From CAYSEW01 sp964430245 (GTDB taxonomy: Bacteria; Bacteroidota; Bacteroidia; Flavobacteriales_D; Parvicellaceae): a DNA stretch of 64,000 nt. The notes below the pieces were generated by a model that had not been told where the DNA came from, did not search any database, and was given only the letters and a program-made list of their open reading frames with translations. Location: the NCBI GenBank assembly GCA_964430245.1, contig CAYSEW010000007.1, forward strand, positions 1 through 64,000, read 5' to 3'. How positions within the stretch are numbered: the first letter of the stretch is position 1; each line of letters opens with the position of its first letter. The translations under genes were made by a program, and so were the position numbers. Positions 39,865 to 50,879 of this stretch are shown here, one piece after another.

Positions 39865-42540
39865 ATGTGGCAAAAAGTAGCTAATACAATTCTTAGATTT
39901 CGATTGGTAATGTTGTCAATATTAGCAATTATCACCTTGTTTTTTGCTTATAATGCTACTAAGGTTACTTTGCAATACGAATTTGCTAGCTTATTACCAT
40001 CTAATGACCCTACTTTTCAGACCTATGAGAAATTTAAAAAGGATTTTGGTCAGGATGGAATGATGATCGTTATCGCAACTAATGATAATGAATTCTATCA
40101 GAAAGATAAATTCAATGCTTGGTATAATATGGGTATTGAACTTAAAAATTTAAAAATGCCTGTTACTAATGGGGGTAAAACAGCTTTTTTACCACCGATA
40201 GATTCCATTTTTTCAGAAGCTCATTTGTATAATTTATTTAAAAATAAAGAAGCTAAAAAGTTTGAATTAAGGCCTGTAATGACAAAAGAAATTTCCTCTC
40301 AATTGGAGATGGATAGTATTGCTCAAGTAATTCAGAGTTTACCTTTTTATAAAGGGGTCATCAATAAAAGTGAAACTGATATGCATATGATGATGCTCTT
40401 TTTAAATAAAGACATCTTTAATTCTAAAGACCGTGGCACTCTTATAGATGACATTCAAGAAATAGCCAAAGGTTATGGAGATCATTTCAATGAAATCCAT
40501 TTTTCTGGATTGCCATTTATTCGTTCTTTAACAATGAGTAAAGTAAAATCAGAACTTTTTCTTTTTGTTATTCTTGCTTTGTTAGTTACTTCTACGATAA
40601 TGTTCTTCTTTTTCAGGTCTATTAAGGTAGTATTAATTTCAATGTTAGTAGTGGTTGTTGGAGTAATATGGTCATTCGGTATTATAGGATTTATTGGTTA
40701 TGAGATTACTATTTTAATGGGATTGATACCACCATTAGTTATCGTTATTGGTATTCCTAATTGTATTTATTTGATTAATAAATATCAACAAGAGTACCGT
40801 ACTCATGGGAATAAAGCAAAGTCATTGACCCGTGTAATAAGAAAGGTTGGAAATGCCACTTTTTTAACCAATGCCACAACAGCTATGGGATTTGGAACTT
40901 TTATTTTTACACATTCCAATATGATGAAAGAATTTGGTGTAGTGGCATCAATAAACATCATCTGTATCTTTTTTATAAGCATATTAATAGTTCCCATTAT
41001 TTATAGCTATTTAGCACCACCAAACCAGAGACAGACCAAGCATTTAGACAATAAATGGTTAGATAAATCTGTAGATAAATTGGTGTTGATGTCAACTCAA
41101 TATAGAAGGACTGTATATTTAATTACTATTGCTATAATCCTTGCAGGTTTTTATGGAATGTCTCTTATGCATACATCTGGAAGTATTGTAGATGATCTTC
41201 CCAAGAATGACATTGTAGTACAAGATCTTAAATATTTTGAAAAAGAATTAAATGGAATCCTACCTTTTGAAATAGTTGTTGAATCAAAGGACACTATATA
41301 TAATAAGCTAATCAACATCGACAAGATCCAGAAATTACAAAAAGCAATAAGATCTGAAAATTATTTATCTCAATCATTATCTGTGGTTGATGCAGTAAAA
41401 TTTTTAAATCAAGCTTTTAAGAATGGAAATCCTGAAAAATTCACTTTAGATGTTTCATCAGCAAAAGGAAAAAAGAATTTCGGAAGATTAGTTAATTCGA
41501 AATATTTTAAAAACACTTTTCAATTAGATTCTAATGCAAATAATGGGTTCATTTCCAGTTTTATAGATTCTACTAAAAGAAGAACTAGGATTACCTTACA
41601 AGTTGCAGACATTGGTACAGCTTCTATGGATAGTTTAATGGAGAGAGTTCAATTAATTATTGATACGACTTTAAATCCTGAATATTATCATTTGCAAGAA
41701 ATAAAGAGTTTGCCTAAAAGTGAAAAAGAAGAAGAGCTTGCAAAACTTTATTCTTCTTCTACAGTTATACAAGCTCAAGTTCAGGATTATTTAACAAAAG
41801 GTGATGATGAAAGAATAATGGAATTTCCAAGTGATATAAATAGTATAGGTCAACTTTATGGAAAGCAAAACTTTTTATCAGCAGTTGAAGATGCAGTTAA
41901 ATCTAATTTTCTTTCTACTTCAATGACTGGAACAGGTATTGTTTATACTAAGGGAACTACTTATTTGGTAAAGAATTTATTCATCAGCTTAATGATTGCA
42001 GTTTGTGTTGTTGCTATTTTGATGTCTCTTTTATTTAGGTCATGGAGAATGGTATTGGTTTCAATGATACCTAATTTGATTCCATTGATCATTACTTCAG
42101 CAATTATGGGCTATTTTGGGATTCCTATAAAGCCATCAACTATTTTGGTTTTTAGTATTGCATTTGGAATTTCAATCGATGATACTATCCATTTTCTAGC
42201 TAAGTACAGACAAGAATTAAAAGTAAATAATAACATCAGAAGATCAGCTATTGTAGCAATAAAAGAAACAGGGGTTAGTATGATCTATACATCTATTATC
42301 CTGTTTTTTGGATTTTCAATTTTTGTAGCTTCCAATTTTGGTGGAACTCAGGCGTTGGGGATATTAGTTTCAGTAACTCTCTTTTTTGCTATGCTGGCTA
42401 ATCTTGTTTTACTTCCCTCTTTACTTTTATCTCTTGATAAAATGATAACAACAAAAACATTTAGAGATTATCAAAATGAATTTATAGATAACGATGAGGA
42501 TATTGAAATAGATGAATTGAAAATTTATAACGAAAAATAA
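39865..42540 (+). CDS. RND superfamily (MMPL/HpnN-type) transporter
   Basis: An 891-residue inner-membrane protein with two repeated halves. Each half has one membrane helix, a large periplasmic domain (about 35-225 and 435-700) and a bundle of five helices including sterol-sensing-like segments (around 230-395 and 705-860). GISIDDTIHFLAKYRQE in the second bundle carries the family acidic residues for proton coupling. Such proteins export lipids or hydrophobic molecules. It is 2 nt upstream of rfbA and in one unit with a polyprenyl synthase, suggesting, without proof, a link to envelope lipid or glycan assembly. Confidence 0.87.
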   Translation: MWQKVANTILRFRLVMLSILAIITLFFAYNATKVTLQYEFASLLPSNDPTFQTYEKFKKDFGQDGMMIVIATNDNEFYQKDKFNAWYNMGIELKNLKMPVTNGGKTAFLPPIDSIFSEAHLYNLFKNKEAKKFELRPVMTKEISSQLEMDSIAQVIQSLPFYKGVINKSETDMHMMMLFLNKDIFNSKDRGTLIDDIQEIAKGYGDHFNEIHFSGLPFIRSLTMSKVKSELFLFVILALLVTSTIMFFFFRSIKVVLISMLVVVVGVIWSFGIIGFIGYEITILMGLIPPLVIVIGIPNCIYLINKYQQEYRTHGNKAKSLTRVIRKVGNATFLTNATTAMGFGTFIFTHSNMMKEFGVVASINIICIFFISILIVPIIYSYLAPPNQRQTKHLDNKWLDKSVDKLVLMSTQYRRTVYLITIAIILAGFYGMSLMHTSGSIVDDLPKNDIVVQDLKYFEKELNGILPFEIVVESKDTIYNKLINIDKIQKLQKAIRSENYLSQSLSVVDAVKFLNQAFKNGNPEKFTLDVSSAKGKKNFGRLVNSKYFKNTFQLDSNANNGFISSFIDSTKRRTRITLQVADIGTASMDSLMERVQLIIDTTLNPEYYHLQEIKSLPKSEKEEELAKLYSSSTVIQAQVQDYLTKGDDERIMEFPSDINSIGQLYGKQNFLSAVEDAVKSNFLSTSMTGTGIVYTKGTTYLVKNLFISLMIAVCVVAILMSLLFRSWRMVLVSMIPNLIPLIITSAIMGYFGIPIKPSTILVFSIAFGISIDDTIHFLAKYRQELKVNNNIRRSAIVAIKETGVSMIYTSIILFFGFSIFVASNFGGTQALGILVSVTLFFAMLANLVLLPSLLLSLDKMITTKTFRDYQNEFIDNDEDIEIDELKIYNEK

Positions 42541-42542
42541 TT

Positions 42543-43403
42543 ATGAAAGGAATTATACTTGCAGGAGGGTCAGGGACAAGGCTACATCCTTTAACAATAG
42601 GTGTTAGTAAACAGTTAATGCCTGTTTATAATAAGCCCATGATTTATTACCCACTATCAACATTAATGCATGCTGGTATTAGAGATATTTTAATTATTAC
42701 TACTCCAGATGATCAGGCGGCATTCATGAAATTATTAGGGGATGGTTCTCGATTGGGATGTAATTTTGAATATAAAATTCAATATGAACCCAATGGTCTT
42801 GCTCAAGCTTTTGTACTAGGGGAAGAATTTATTGGAAATGACAAAGTAGCTTTAATACTAGGGGATAATATATTTTTCGGATCTGATCTAGGAAAGAAAT
42901 TAAGGAAGTGTACCGATCCTGAAGGTGGTTTGGTTTTTGCCTATCATGTTATGGATCCTGAACGTTATGGTGTGGTTGAATTTAATAATGAAAATAAGGT
43001 GCTTTCTATTGAAGAAAAACCAGCAAAGCCTAAATCTCATTTTGCAGTGCCTGGTCTATATTTTTACAATAATAATGTAGTTGAGATTGCTAAAAACTTA
43101 GAGATGAGTCCAAGGGGTGAATATGAGATTACAGATGTAAATAAAGCTTATTTAGAAAAAGGAGAATTAGAAGTGGAGATTATGGAGAGAGGTGTTGCTT
43201 GGTTGGATACAGGTACTTTCAGGTCTCTTATTCAAGCTTCTCATTATGTTCAGACAATTGAAGAAAGGCAAGGGCTTGGGGTCGGATGTATTGAAGCTGT
43301 TGCTTATACAAGAGGATTTATTAATGATGAGCAATTAGAAAAATTAGCTCAACCACTTATGAAAAGTGGCTATGGAAATTATTTGTTAAGCTTGTTACAT
43401 TAA
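42543..43403 (+). CDS. rfbA: Glucose-1-phosphate thymidylyltransferase
   Basis: A 286-residue nucleotidyltransferase that makes dTDP-glucose, the first step to dTDP-rhamnose and other deoxysugars. Motifs: GIILAGGSGTRLHPLT (nucleotide binding, RxxxK-like VSKQLMPVYNKPMIYYPLS), LILGDNIFFG and WLDTGTFRSL. Length is normal. The other rfb genes (rfbB, rfbC, rfbD) are absent from the window, so the pathway is dispersed. It follows the RND exporter by 2 nt and precedes the polyprenyl synthase by 9 nt. Confidence 0.95.
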   Translation: MKGIILAGGSGTRLHPLTIGVSKQLMPVYNKPMIYYPLSTLMHAGIRDILIITTPDDQAAFMKLLGDGSRLGCNFEYKIQYEPNGLAQAFVLGEEFIGNDKVALILGDNIFFGSDLGKKLRKCTDPEGGLVFAYHVMDPERYGVVEFNNENKVLSIEEKPAKPKSHFAVPGLYFYNNNVVEIAKNLEMSPRGEYEITDVNKAYLEKGELEVEIMERGVAWLDTGTFRSLIQASHYVQTIEERQGLGVGCIEAVAYTRGFINDEQLEKLAQPLMKSGYGNYLLSLLH

Positions 43404-43412
43404 TCGATTAAT

Positions 43413-44368
<956 letters not shown>

Positions 44369-44375
<7 letters not shown>

Positions 44376-45271
44376 TTATAAATTTGATCAAGTGCTTTAT
44401 TCAGTTCGTTATATTTAAATTGAAATCCTTCTTTTAATAATTTTTCAGAAGAAACTCTTGACCCATAAAGAAGAATGTCTGCTAATTCACCATATATTGT
44501 TTTTAAAACAAATGGTGGCACATTAGGTACTCTTACTTTTTTATTTAGTGCCTTAGCTAATTCGATGGTGAATTCTTTATTTGTTTGATGCTCTGGAGCA
44601 ACAGCATTATAAACACCCTTCATTTTTTCATTTTTCAGGGATTCAATAAATAAATTCACAGTATCATCTAAATGGATCCAAGGCATGTATTGTTTTCCAG
44701 ATCCAATAGCAGACCCAATCCCTTTATTTATAAAGGATGACAATTTAGGTAGTGCGCCTTCTTTTTTATTTAGTACGATTCCTAGCCTGAGTTTTACAAC
44801 TCTAGAATTAGTTTCGAAAAGATCAGCGGCTTCTTCCCATTGTACACAGCACTCCGCTATGAAGTCTTTATAAGCAGGCTCCTTTTCGTCAAATATTTTA
44901 TCAATAGTTTGAGCTCCATAGTATCCAGTTCCAGATGCAGATATAAATGCTTTTAATGGAAGGTTAAGCTCATTTACCTTTTCATGCAAAAGACGTGTTG
45001 TATAAACTCTGCTTTTTACAATGAACCGCTTTCTTCTCATGGTCCATGGTTTATCTGCAATCCCAGCTCCTGCTAAATGAATGATATGTGTAACATCTTT
45101 AAAACATGAAGTATCGATCTGTTTTTTTTCCCAATCCCATTCATATGTCTTAACGCCAGCTAATGAATTACAGTTTCTAGTTAAATGAACTACTGAAATA
45201 TCTTGCTTTAATAATTCATGAGTTATTGACCTTCCAATTAAACCTGATCCACCTGTAATTAATACTTTCAT
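44369..45271 (-). CDS. TIGR01777 family NAD-dependent epimerase-like protein
   Basis: A 300-residue extended-SDR protein of the YfcH/SulA-like group. The N-terminal motif VLITGGSGLIGRSITHELLK and the SASGTGYYGAQ region (catalytic Tyr with downstream Lys not obvious) are followed by the DUF1731 C-terminal segment VPPFVLKTIYGELADILLYGSRVSSEKLLKEGFQF. Substrate unknown. Its 3' end overlaps the polyprenyl synthase gene. No terminator was found between the two convergent genes. Confidence 0.87.
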
Positions 45272-45349
45272 CAGCGTGTGTTTTTTGCGTAAAAATAAAT
45301 TTTCCCATTGAATATTATCTATTTGTTGAAGACAAAGTCCTAATTTTAA

Positions 45350-45688
45350 ATGAACAAAATGGATATTATAGCTTATAAAGGATTTTTAATTACTGATGAT
45401 CAAGTATTAAAAAGAGTAATTAACCAATTAAATAAAGACTTAGCACTTTCTGGTCTAAGCTACAGGTTTTCAGATAATATCAATTTTAATTCATTTTATA
45501 AAGAATTGATGGATTGGATAGAAATCTCTATAATAAAGAATGAAGCATTGTTTATTGGCTTTTTATATCGAGTTGACATTAAAGATCAAGAATTAAATAA
45601 AAACAAACAATTCGATATTGAAAATTTAGCAAAATCTGTTTTAAAAAGGGAGCTTCAGAAAATTATTTTAAGAAGTAAAATAGAATAA
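45350..45688 (+). CDS. Hypothetical protein
   Basis: A 112-residue soluble, mixed-charge protein with no signal peptide or membrane segment and no motif I recognise. The central stretch FYKELMDWIEISIIKNEALFIGFLYRVDIKD followed by a Lys-rich C-terminal helix (LAKSVLKRELQKIIL) has the look of a small conserved Bacteroidota protein. A second Met at residue 4 is an alternative start. It is alone between the TIGR01777 gene and sucA, on the sucA strand. Coding is supported by length, absence of a competing frame and codon use like its neighbours. Confidence 0.65.
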   Translation: MNKMDIIAYKGFLITDDQVLKRVINQLNKDLALSGLSYRFSDNINFNSFYKELMDWIEISIIKNEALFIGFLYRVDIKDQELNKNKQFDIENLAKSVLKRELQKIILRSKIE

Positions 45689-45715
45689 GATCAAATAAAA
45701 ATAAAAAATGACATT

Positions 45716-45752
45716 TTCTCGAGAATAGGGGTTGATTAAAATACTAAATTTG
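45716..45752 (+). promoter_or_regulatory. sucA promoter region with palindrome
   Basis: TAAATTTG (45745-45752) exactly matches TAnnTTTG, 22 nt before the sucA ATG. A 10-bp palindrome TTCTCGAGAA (45716-45725) lies about 20 nt upstream, where the -33 element would be, and could be an operator. Confidence 0.45.
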
Positions 45753-45774
45753 TGCTCCTGAATAATTAAATTAA

Positions 45775-48504
45775 ATGGATAAGCATTCCTATATGAGTAA
45801 TACTGAGGCTTCAGTAGTTGAAGATCTTTATAATCAGTACAGTAAAGATGAATTTTCAGTAGAAGAAGGTTGGAGAAATTTTTTCAATGGATTTGAATTT
45901 GCTAGAAAGAATTATGATGAAGATCCAGGAGAGATCCCTTTAAATGTTCAGAAAGAGTTTATGGTAATAAGAATGATCAATGAATACAGAAGTAGAGGTC
46001 ACCTTTTTACTAAAACCAATCCTGTTAGAGAAAGAAGAAAATATTCTCCTTCTTTGAAATTCACGAATTTCGGTTTAGAAGAAGCAGATATAGATAAAGT
46101 GTTTCAGGCTGGAGAACAAATAGGAATTGGCCCTGCTACTTTAAAAGATATTATTGCTCATTTAGAAGCCACTTATTGTGAATCTATTGGTATTGAATAT
46201 CAATATATTCGACATCCAAATCGTGTTAAATGGATTAGGGAGAGAATTGAGCTAAAGAATAGACCAGTGCTTTCTAAAGATCAGAAGGTTCATATAATGC
46301 ATAAGCTAAATCAGGCCAATGTTTTTGAACAGTTTTTACAGAAAAAATTTGTTGGGCAAAAAAGGTTTTCAATTGAAGGAGCAGAATCTTTGATCCCTGC
46401 TTTAGATGTGCTTATTGAGAAAGGTGCAGAAATGGGAATTAGTGAATTTGTTTTGGGAATGGCACACAGAGGAAGGTTAAATGTATTGGCCAATATATTC
46501 AACAAAACCTATGAAGAGATCTTTAGTGAATTTGAAGGGAAGATCTATGATGAAGACAGTCTTTTTGATGGAGATGTTAAATATCATTTAGGATACACTT
46601 CAGAATCTAAAACAGATAGTGGACATGAGGTGAAATTAACTTTGTCTCCTAATCCATCTCATTTAGAAGCTGTTGACCCTGTTGTAGAAGGTATTACAAG
46701 AGCTAAGATTGATACTGAATTGGATAAAGATAACTCAAAGATTGTTCCTGTTTTAATTCATGGAGACGCTGCGATAGCTGGGCAGGGAGTTGTCTATGAG
46801 GTGATTCAGATGGCTCAGCTTAATGGATATAGAACAGGAGGTACTCTTCATATTGTTATTAATAACCAGGTAGGGTTTACAACTAATTATTTAGATGCTA
46901 GATCTAGTACCTATTGTACAGATGTTGCTAAATCTACTTTATGTCCTGTCTTTCATATTAATGGAGATGATGTTGAAGCTGTAGTACAAGCAATGCAAAT
47001 AGCTTTACAATACAGACAGGAATTTTCAAGAGATGTATTTATTGATTTACTATGCTATAGAAAATATGGTCATAATGAAGGAGATGAGCCTAAGTTTACT
47101 CAACCCCAACTATATAAAGCGATTGCTAAACATCCAAACCCTAGAGAGATCTATTTAAAAAAGTTGGTAGATGAAAAAGTCATTAGTAATGATGAGGGGA
47201 AAGATATGGAACTCGAATTTGATTCTATGCTTCAAGATAGATTGGAAGAAGCTAAGCAGATCCAGAAAGCAAAAGTGACTAACTTTTTAGAAGAAAAATG
47301 GAAGCCTTATAAAAAGGCCAATGAAAAGGACTTCTTAAAATCTCCTGAAACTGGAGTACGTAAAGAGCTGTTGTTGGAGCTTGCTAAAAAGATGAACTCA
47401 TTACCTGAAAACAAAAATTATTTCCGTAAGATCATAAAATTATTCAATGATCGTTTAAAAATGCTAGAGAACGATAGTTTGGATTGGGCGATGGGAGAAC
47501 TATTGGCTTATGCTACTTTATTGGAAGAGGGACATGCTATAAGGATATCTGGGCAAGATGTTGAAAGAGGAACGTTTTCTCATCGTCATGCAGTTGTAAA
47601 AACAGAAGATACTGAAGAAGCAATAATTCCTTTGAATACTTTGTCTGAAGGTCAGGGTGAATTTACAATTTATAATTCTCTCTTATCTGAGTATGCTGTA
47701 TTGGGTTTTGATTATGGTTATGCTTTTAATTCCCCTGAAGGACTAACTGTTTGGGAAGCTCAATTTGGAGATTTTAATAATGGAGCCCAAATCATTATAG
47801 ATCAGTTTATTAGTTCTGCTGAAGATAAATGGGGGACACAAAATGGTTTAGTGATGTTATTGCCTCATGGTTATGAGGGAATGGGGTCAGAACATTCATC
47901 TGGAAGATTAGAAAGATTTTTGCAATTATGTGCAGAAGAAAATATTCAGATAGCCAATTGTACTTTGCCAGGAAATTATTTTCATCTATTAAGGAGACAG
48001 CTTAAAAGGAAATTTAGAAAACCCTTAGTCGTATTTACCCCCAAAAAATTATTAAGGTATCCTAGAGCGACTTCTAGTATAAATGAATTTATTAAAGGAG
48101 GTTTTAAGGAAGTCATTGATGATGAGAGTAAGGATTTAAATGATGTTGCAGCGGTAGTTTTATGTTCAGGAAAGTTTTATTACGATCTTATTGAGGCAAA
48201 AGAAGAAAAAGAGATTACCAATATGGCTTTTGTAAGGGTTGAACAGCTCTATCCATTTCCTGAGAAACAGCTCAAAGATATTATTGCTAAATATGGAAAA
48301 TCCTGTCAATATATTTGGGCTCAAGAAGAACCAGAAAACATGGGTGCATGGTCATATATGCTTCGAATGTGGAAATTTAGTTCATTGATTTGCTGTTCTA
48401 GACATGTGTCAGCAAGTCCAGCTAGTGGATCTCCAAAAGTGCATGAAATTAGACATAATGAGATCATTAAAAAAGTAATGAGTTATTCATCAAAAAATAA
48501 ATAA
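45775..48504 (+). CDS. sucA: 2-oxoglutarate dehydrogenase E1 component
   Basis: A 909-residue ThDP enzyme of the TCA cycle, standard length. The N-terminal E2-interaction segment reads VEDLYNQYSKDEFSVEEGWRNFF. Core motifs: GMAHRGRLNVLANIF, HGDAAIAGQGVVYEVIQMA (ThDP), INNQVGFTTNYLDARSSTYCTD, and QDVERGTFSHRHAVVKTED in the transketolase-like second half. It decarboxylates 2-oxoglutarate and loads succinyl onto E2. It is 4 nt upstream of sucB. Confidence 0.96.
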   Translation: MDKHSYMSNTEASVVEDLYNQYSKDEFSVEEGWRNFFNGFEFARKNYDEDPGEIPLNVQKEFMVIRMINEYRSRGHLFTKTNPVRERRKYSPSLKFTNFGLEEADIDKVFQAGEQIGIGPATLKDIIAHLEATYCESIGIEYQYIRHPNRVKWIRERIELKNRPVLSKDQKVHIMHKLNQANVFEQFLQKKFVGQKRFSIEGAESLIPALDVLIEKGAEMGISEFVLGMAHRGRLNVLANIFNKTYEEIFSEFEGKIYDEDSLFDGDVKYHLGYTSESKTDSGHEVKLTLSPNPSHLEAVDPVVEGITRAKIDTELDKDNSKIVPVLIHGDAAIAGQGVVYEVIQMAQLNGYRTGGTLHIVINNQVGFTTNYLDARSSTYCTDVAKSTLCPVFHINGDDVEAVVQAMQIALQYRQEFSRDVFIDLLCYRKYGHNEGDEPKFTQPQLYKAIAKHPNPREIYLKKLVDEKVISNDEGKDMELEFDSMLQDRLEEAKQIQKAKVTNFLEEKWKPYKKANEKDFLKSPETGVRKELLLELAKKMNSLPENKNYFRKIIKLFNDRLKMLENDSLDWAMGELLAYATLLEEGHAIRISGQDVERGTFSHRHAVVKTEDTEEAIIPLNTLSEGQGEFTIYNSLLSEYAVLGFDYGYAFNSPEGLTVWEAQFGDFNNGAQIIIDQFISSAEDKWGTQNGLVMLLPHGYEGMGSEHSSGRLERFLQLCAEENIQIANCTLPGNYFHLLRRQLKRKFRKPLVVFTPKKLLRYPRATSSINEFIKGGFKEVIDDESKDLNDVAAVVLCSGKFYYDLIEAKEEKEITNMAFVRVEQLYPFPEKQLKDIIAKYGKSCQYIWAQEEPENMGAWSYMLRMWKFSSLICCSRHVSASPASGSPKVHEIRHNEIIKKVMSYSSKNK

Positions 48505-48508
48505 AAAG

Positions 48509-49738
48509 ATGTCAGTTCTAGAAATGAAAGTTCCAAGTCCAGGTGAATCTATTTCAGAAGTTGAAATTGCTGAATGGATGGTAGATGATGGGGATTATGT
48601 AGAGAAAGACCAAACTATTGCAGAAGTAGATTCTGATAAGGCAACTTTAGAATTGCCAGCTGAAGAAGCAGGAATCATTACACTAAAAGCTGAGGTTGGT
48701 GATGTAGTGGAAGTTGGACAGATAGTTTGTTTAATCGATACTTCAGCTGAAAAGCCGGAAGGATTTCAATCAGCCCAAAAAGAAAGTATATCTGAAGATA
48801 AATCACAGGAAGCTCCTAAAGAAACAAAACAACAAGAACCAATAGTACAGTCAGATTCATATGCTTCTGGTCATCCAAGTGTCGCTGCTAAAAAAATGAT
48901 TGAGGAGAACGAATTGGCTGCTGAATTAATTCAGGGATCAGGAAAGGATGGAAGAATTACAAAAGGGGATGTAATGACAGCATTAAGATCCGGTGCTGCT
49001 AGAACAGATCGCCAGAGTGAATCAAAGAAGATGAGCATGCTTCGGAGAAAGATCGCTTCTAGATTAGTGGCTGTTAAAAATGAAACAGCTATGCTAACCA
49101 CTTTTAATGAGGTGGACATGAAGCCCATAATGGACCTAAGAAAACAATTCAAAGATGAATTCAAGGAGAAATATGAAGTTGGATTAGGATTCATGTCTTT
49201 CTTCACTAAAGCATGTACAGAATCATTATTAGAATTTCCTGAGGTGAATTCAATGATCGATGGCGATCATATGGTTTCCTATAATTATGCAGATATAGGG
49301 ATTGCAGTAAGTTCACCTAAAGGATTGATGGTTCCAGTTTTAAGGAATGCTGAAAAAATGAATTTATTAGAGATTGAATCAACCATTAAATACCTGGCAA
49401 CTAAAGCAAGAGATGGTAAGATTTCCTTAGATGAGATTACAGGAGGCACTTTTACTATTACTAATGGAGGTGTATTTGGATCTATGTTAAGTACTCCTAT
49501 TATTAACCCTCCCCAATCGGCTATTTTAGGGATGCATAATATTGTTGAAAGACCTACTGTTGTAAACGGAAAGGTGGAAATAAGGCCTATTATGTATTTA
49601 GCTTTATCTTATGATCACAGAATTATTGATGGTAAAGATAGTGTTGGGTTTTTGGTGAATGTTAAAGAGATATTGGAAAATCCAATTGAAAAAATCTTTA
49701 ATTCAAAAGATCCTAAAGAAGTACTTTTTAATTATTGA
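48509..49738 (+). CDS. sucB: Dihydrolipoamide succinyltransferase, E2 of 2-oxoglutarate dehydrogenase
   Basis: A 409-residue E2. The lipoyl domain (1-77) has Lys44 in DSDKATLELPAEE, the E2o pattern; a Gln/Glu/Lys linker follows; the E1/E3-binding domain is at about 112-150 (HPSVAAKKMIEENELAAELIQGSGKDGRITKGDV); the catalytic domain has His370 in SYDHRIIDGKDSVGF. It transfers succinyl to CoA. It pairs with sucA directly upstream. Its last 11 nt overlap the end of the convergent TPR gene. Confidence 0.96.
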   Translation: MSVLEMKVPSPGESISEVEIAEWMVDDGDYVEKDQTIAEVDSDKATLELPAEEAGIITLKAEVGDVVEVGQIVCLIDTSAEKPEGFQSAQKESISEDKSQEAPKETKQQEPIVQSDSYASGHPSVAAKKMIEENELAAELIQGSGKDGRITKGDVMTALRSGAARTDRQSESKKMSMLRRKIASRLVAVKNETAMLTTFNEVDMKPIMDLRKQFKDEFKEKYEVGLGFMSFFTKACTESLLEFPEVNSMIDGDHMVSYNYADIGIAVSSPKGLMVPVLRNAEKMNLLEIESTIKYLATKARDGKISLDEITGGTFTITNGGVFGSMLSTPIINPPQSAILGMHNIVERPTVVNGKVEIRPIMYLALSYDHRIIDGKDSVGFLVNVKEILENPIEKIFNSKDPKEVLFNY

Positions 49739-50879
49739 CCTCTTTTTGCATTTTACTCATTAATTCTTCTGCTCTTTTAGTGTAAAATCCTTTTCCTTGA
49801 ATAATCTTGTTTAAAGTTTCAATACATGCAGACTTGTCGTTCTTTTCATATAAAGAAATGGCTTTGTACCAGTTGGCTTCTTCATAAAAAGTATTGTATT
49901 TATGTTCAATACAGCTATTAAAATGTGCTATTGCGCTGTTCAATTGATTGATGTTGTAATAGCATAAAGCTCCATAGAATAAGGCATTAAGGTCTTTTGG
50001 ATATTGCTCAAGTATTACTTTGTATTTTTTAAGTGCTGCTTTGAAATTATTATTTCTGAATAATATCATGGCCTCTAATAAATAGTCATCATAGGAGATT
50101 TCTTTAATGATCGTTTGAACATCTCCTATAGTTACTGAACTTTTATTTTCTGCTGATGCAGGAAGTCCTGATAATTTAAATTCTGTTGTAGTGATCTTCT
50201 CGGTATGTAATGCCTTATAATTTACAGTGAGTAACTCCTTTACATATTTTACAGAAATATTGCTAATAGAAACAGGCTCATTACTTAAAGAAATTGTAGT
50301 ATTTATTTTTACGGCTTCAATGGATTTCATTTTAATAATTTCTTCAACTTCCGATTCCATTTCAAAGGTGTTGTTGTTGGTTTCATTATCTATAGTGATA
50401 GGAGTAGATAGGACTATTTCTGAAGCATCAACCATTTCATCTGCAGGTAATATTGAGGATTTGTCTATATCTTGATCTGAAAGCTCTTTAACTAATGGTT
50501 GACTTTTACTTTCAATATCAGGATTTACAATTGTTTGTTTTTTTGTGATTGTATTTTCTTTATTCATTAATTGATTAATGGTAAAAACAGCACCAGAGAC
50601 TATACATACTGTGACTAATATTATTGTATAATTTGATTTCCATAGTTTTCCAGAGTTATTAATTTGAGAATTGATCTTTTGCTCAACGCTATTAAAATCT
50701 TCAATTGCATTTGGATTAGATTCAAACCCTTCCATGGCTTCTTGTTCAAATTCATTGTCAAGCATTTTTTCTTCAATTGCTCTTTTTTCTTCATCAGAAA
50801 GTTGACCAATTGAATAATCCTTTATCTCTTTTTTGGAGAGTGTATCCTTTTTACTGAATATGTTTTTTAGTCCATTCAT
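49728..50879 (-). CDS. Membrane-anchored TPR protein next to a sigma factor (possible anti-sigma)
   Basis: A 383-residue protein. A cytoplasmic N-terminal region (1-80) with YSIGQLSDEEKRAIEEKMLDNEFEQEAMEGFE resembles the short helical segment of Bacteroidota anti-sigma-type proteins; one membrane helix follows at about 84-105; the periplasmic part ends in two or three tetratricopeptide repeats (about 265-375, with FKAALKKYKVILEQYPKDLNALFYGALCYYNINQLNSAIAHF). Its ATG overlaps the stop codon of the sigma factor by 4 nt, so the two are coupled. A role in holding or sensing for the sigma factor is inference. Confidence 0.72.
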   Translation of the reverse strand: MNGLKNIFSKKDTLSKKEIKDYSIGQLSDEEKRAIEEKMLDNEFEQEAMEGFESNPNAIEDFNSVEQKINSQINNSGKLWKSNYTIILVTVCIVSGAVFTINQLMNKENTITKKQTIVNPDIESKSQPLVKELSDQDIDKSSILPADEMVDASEIVLSTPITIDNETNNNTFEMESEVEEIIKMKSIEAVKINTTISLSNEPVSISNISVKYVKELLTVNYKALHTEKITTTEFKLSGLPASAENKSSVTIGDVQTIIKEISYDDYLLEAMILFRNNNFKAALKKYKVILEQYPKDLNALFYGALCYYNINQLNSAIAHFNSCIEHKYNTFYEEANWYKAISLYEKNDKSACIETLNKIIQGKGFYTKRAEELMSKMQKEVNN

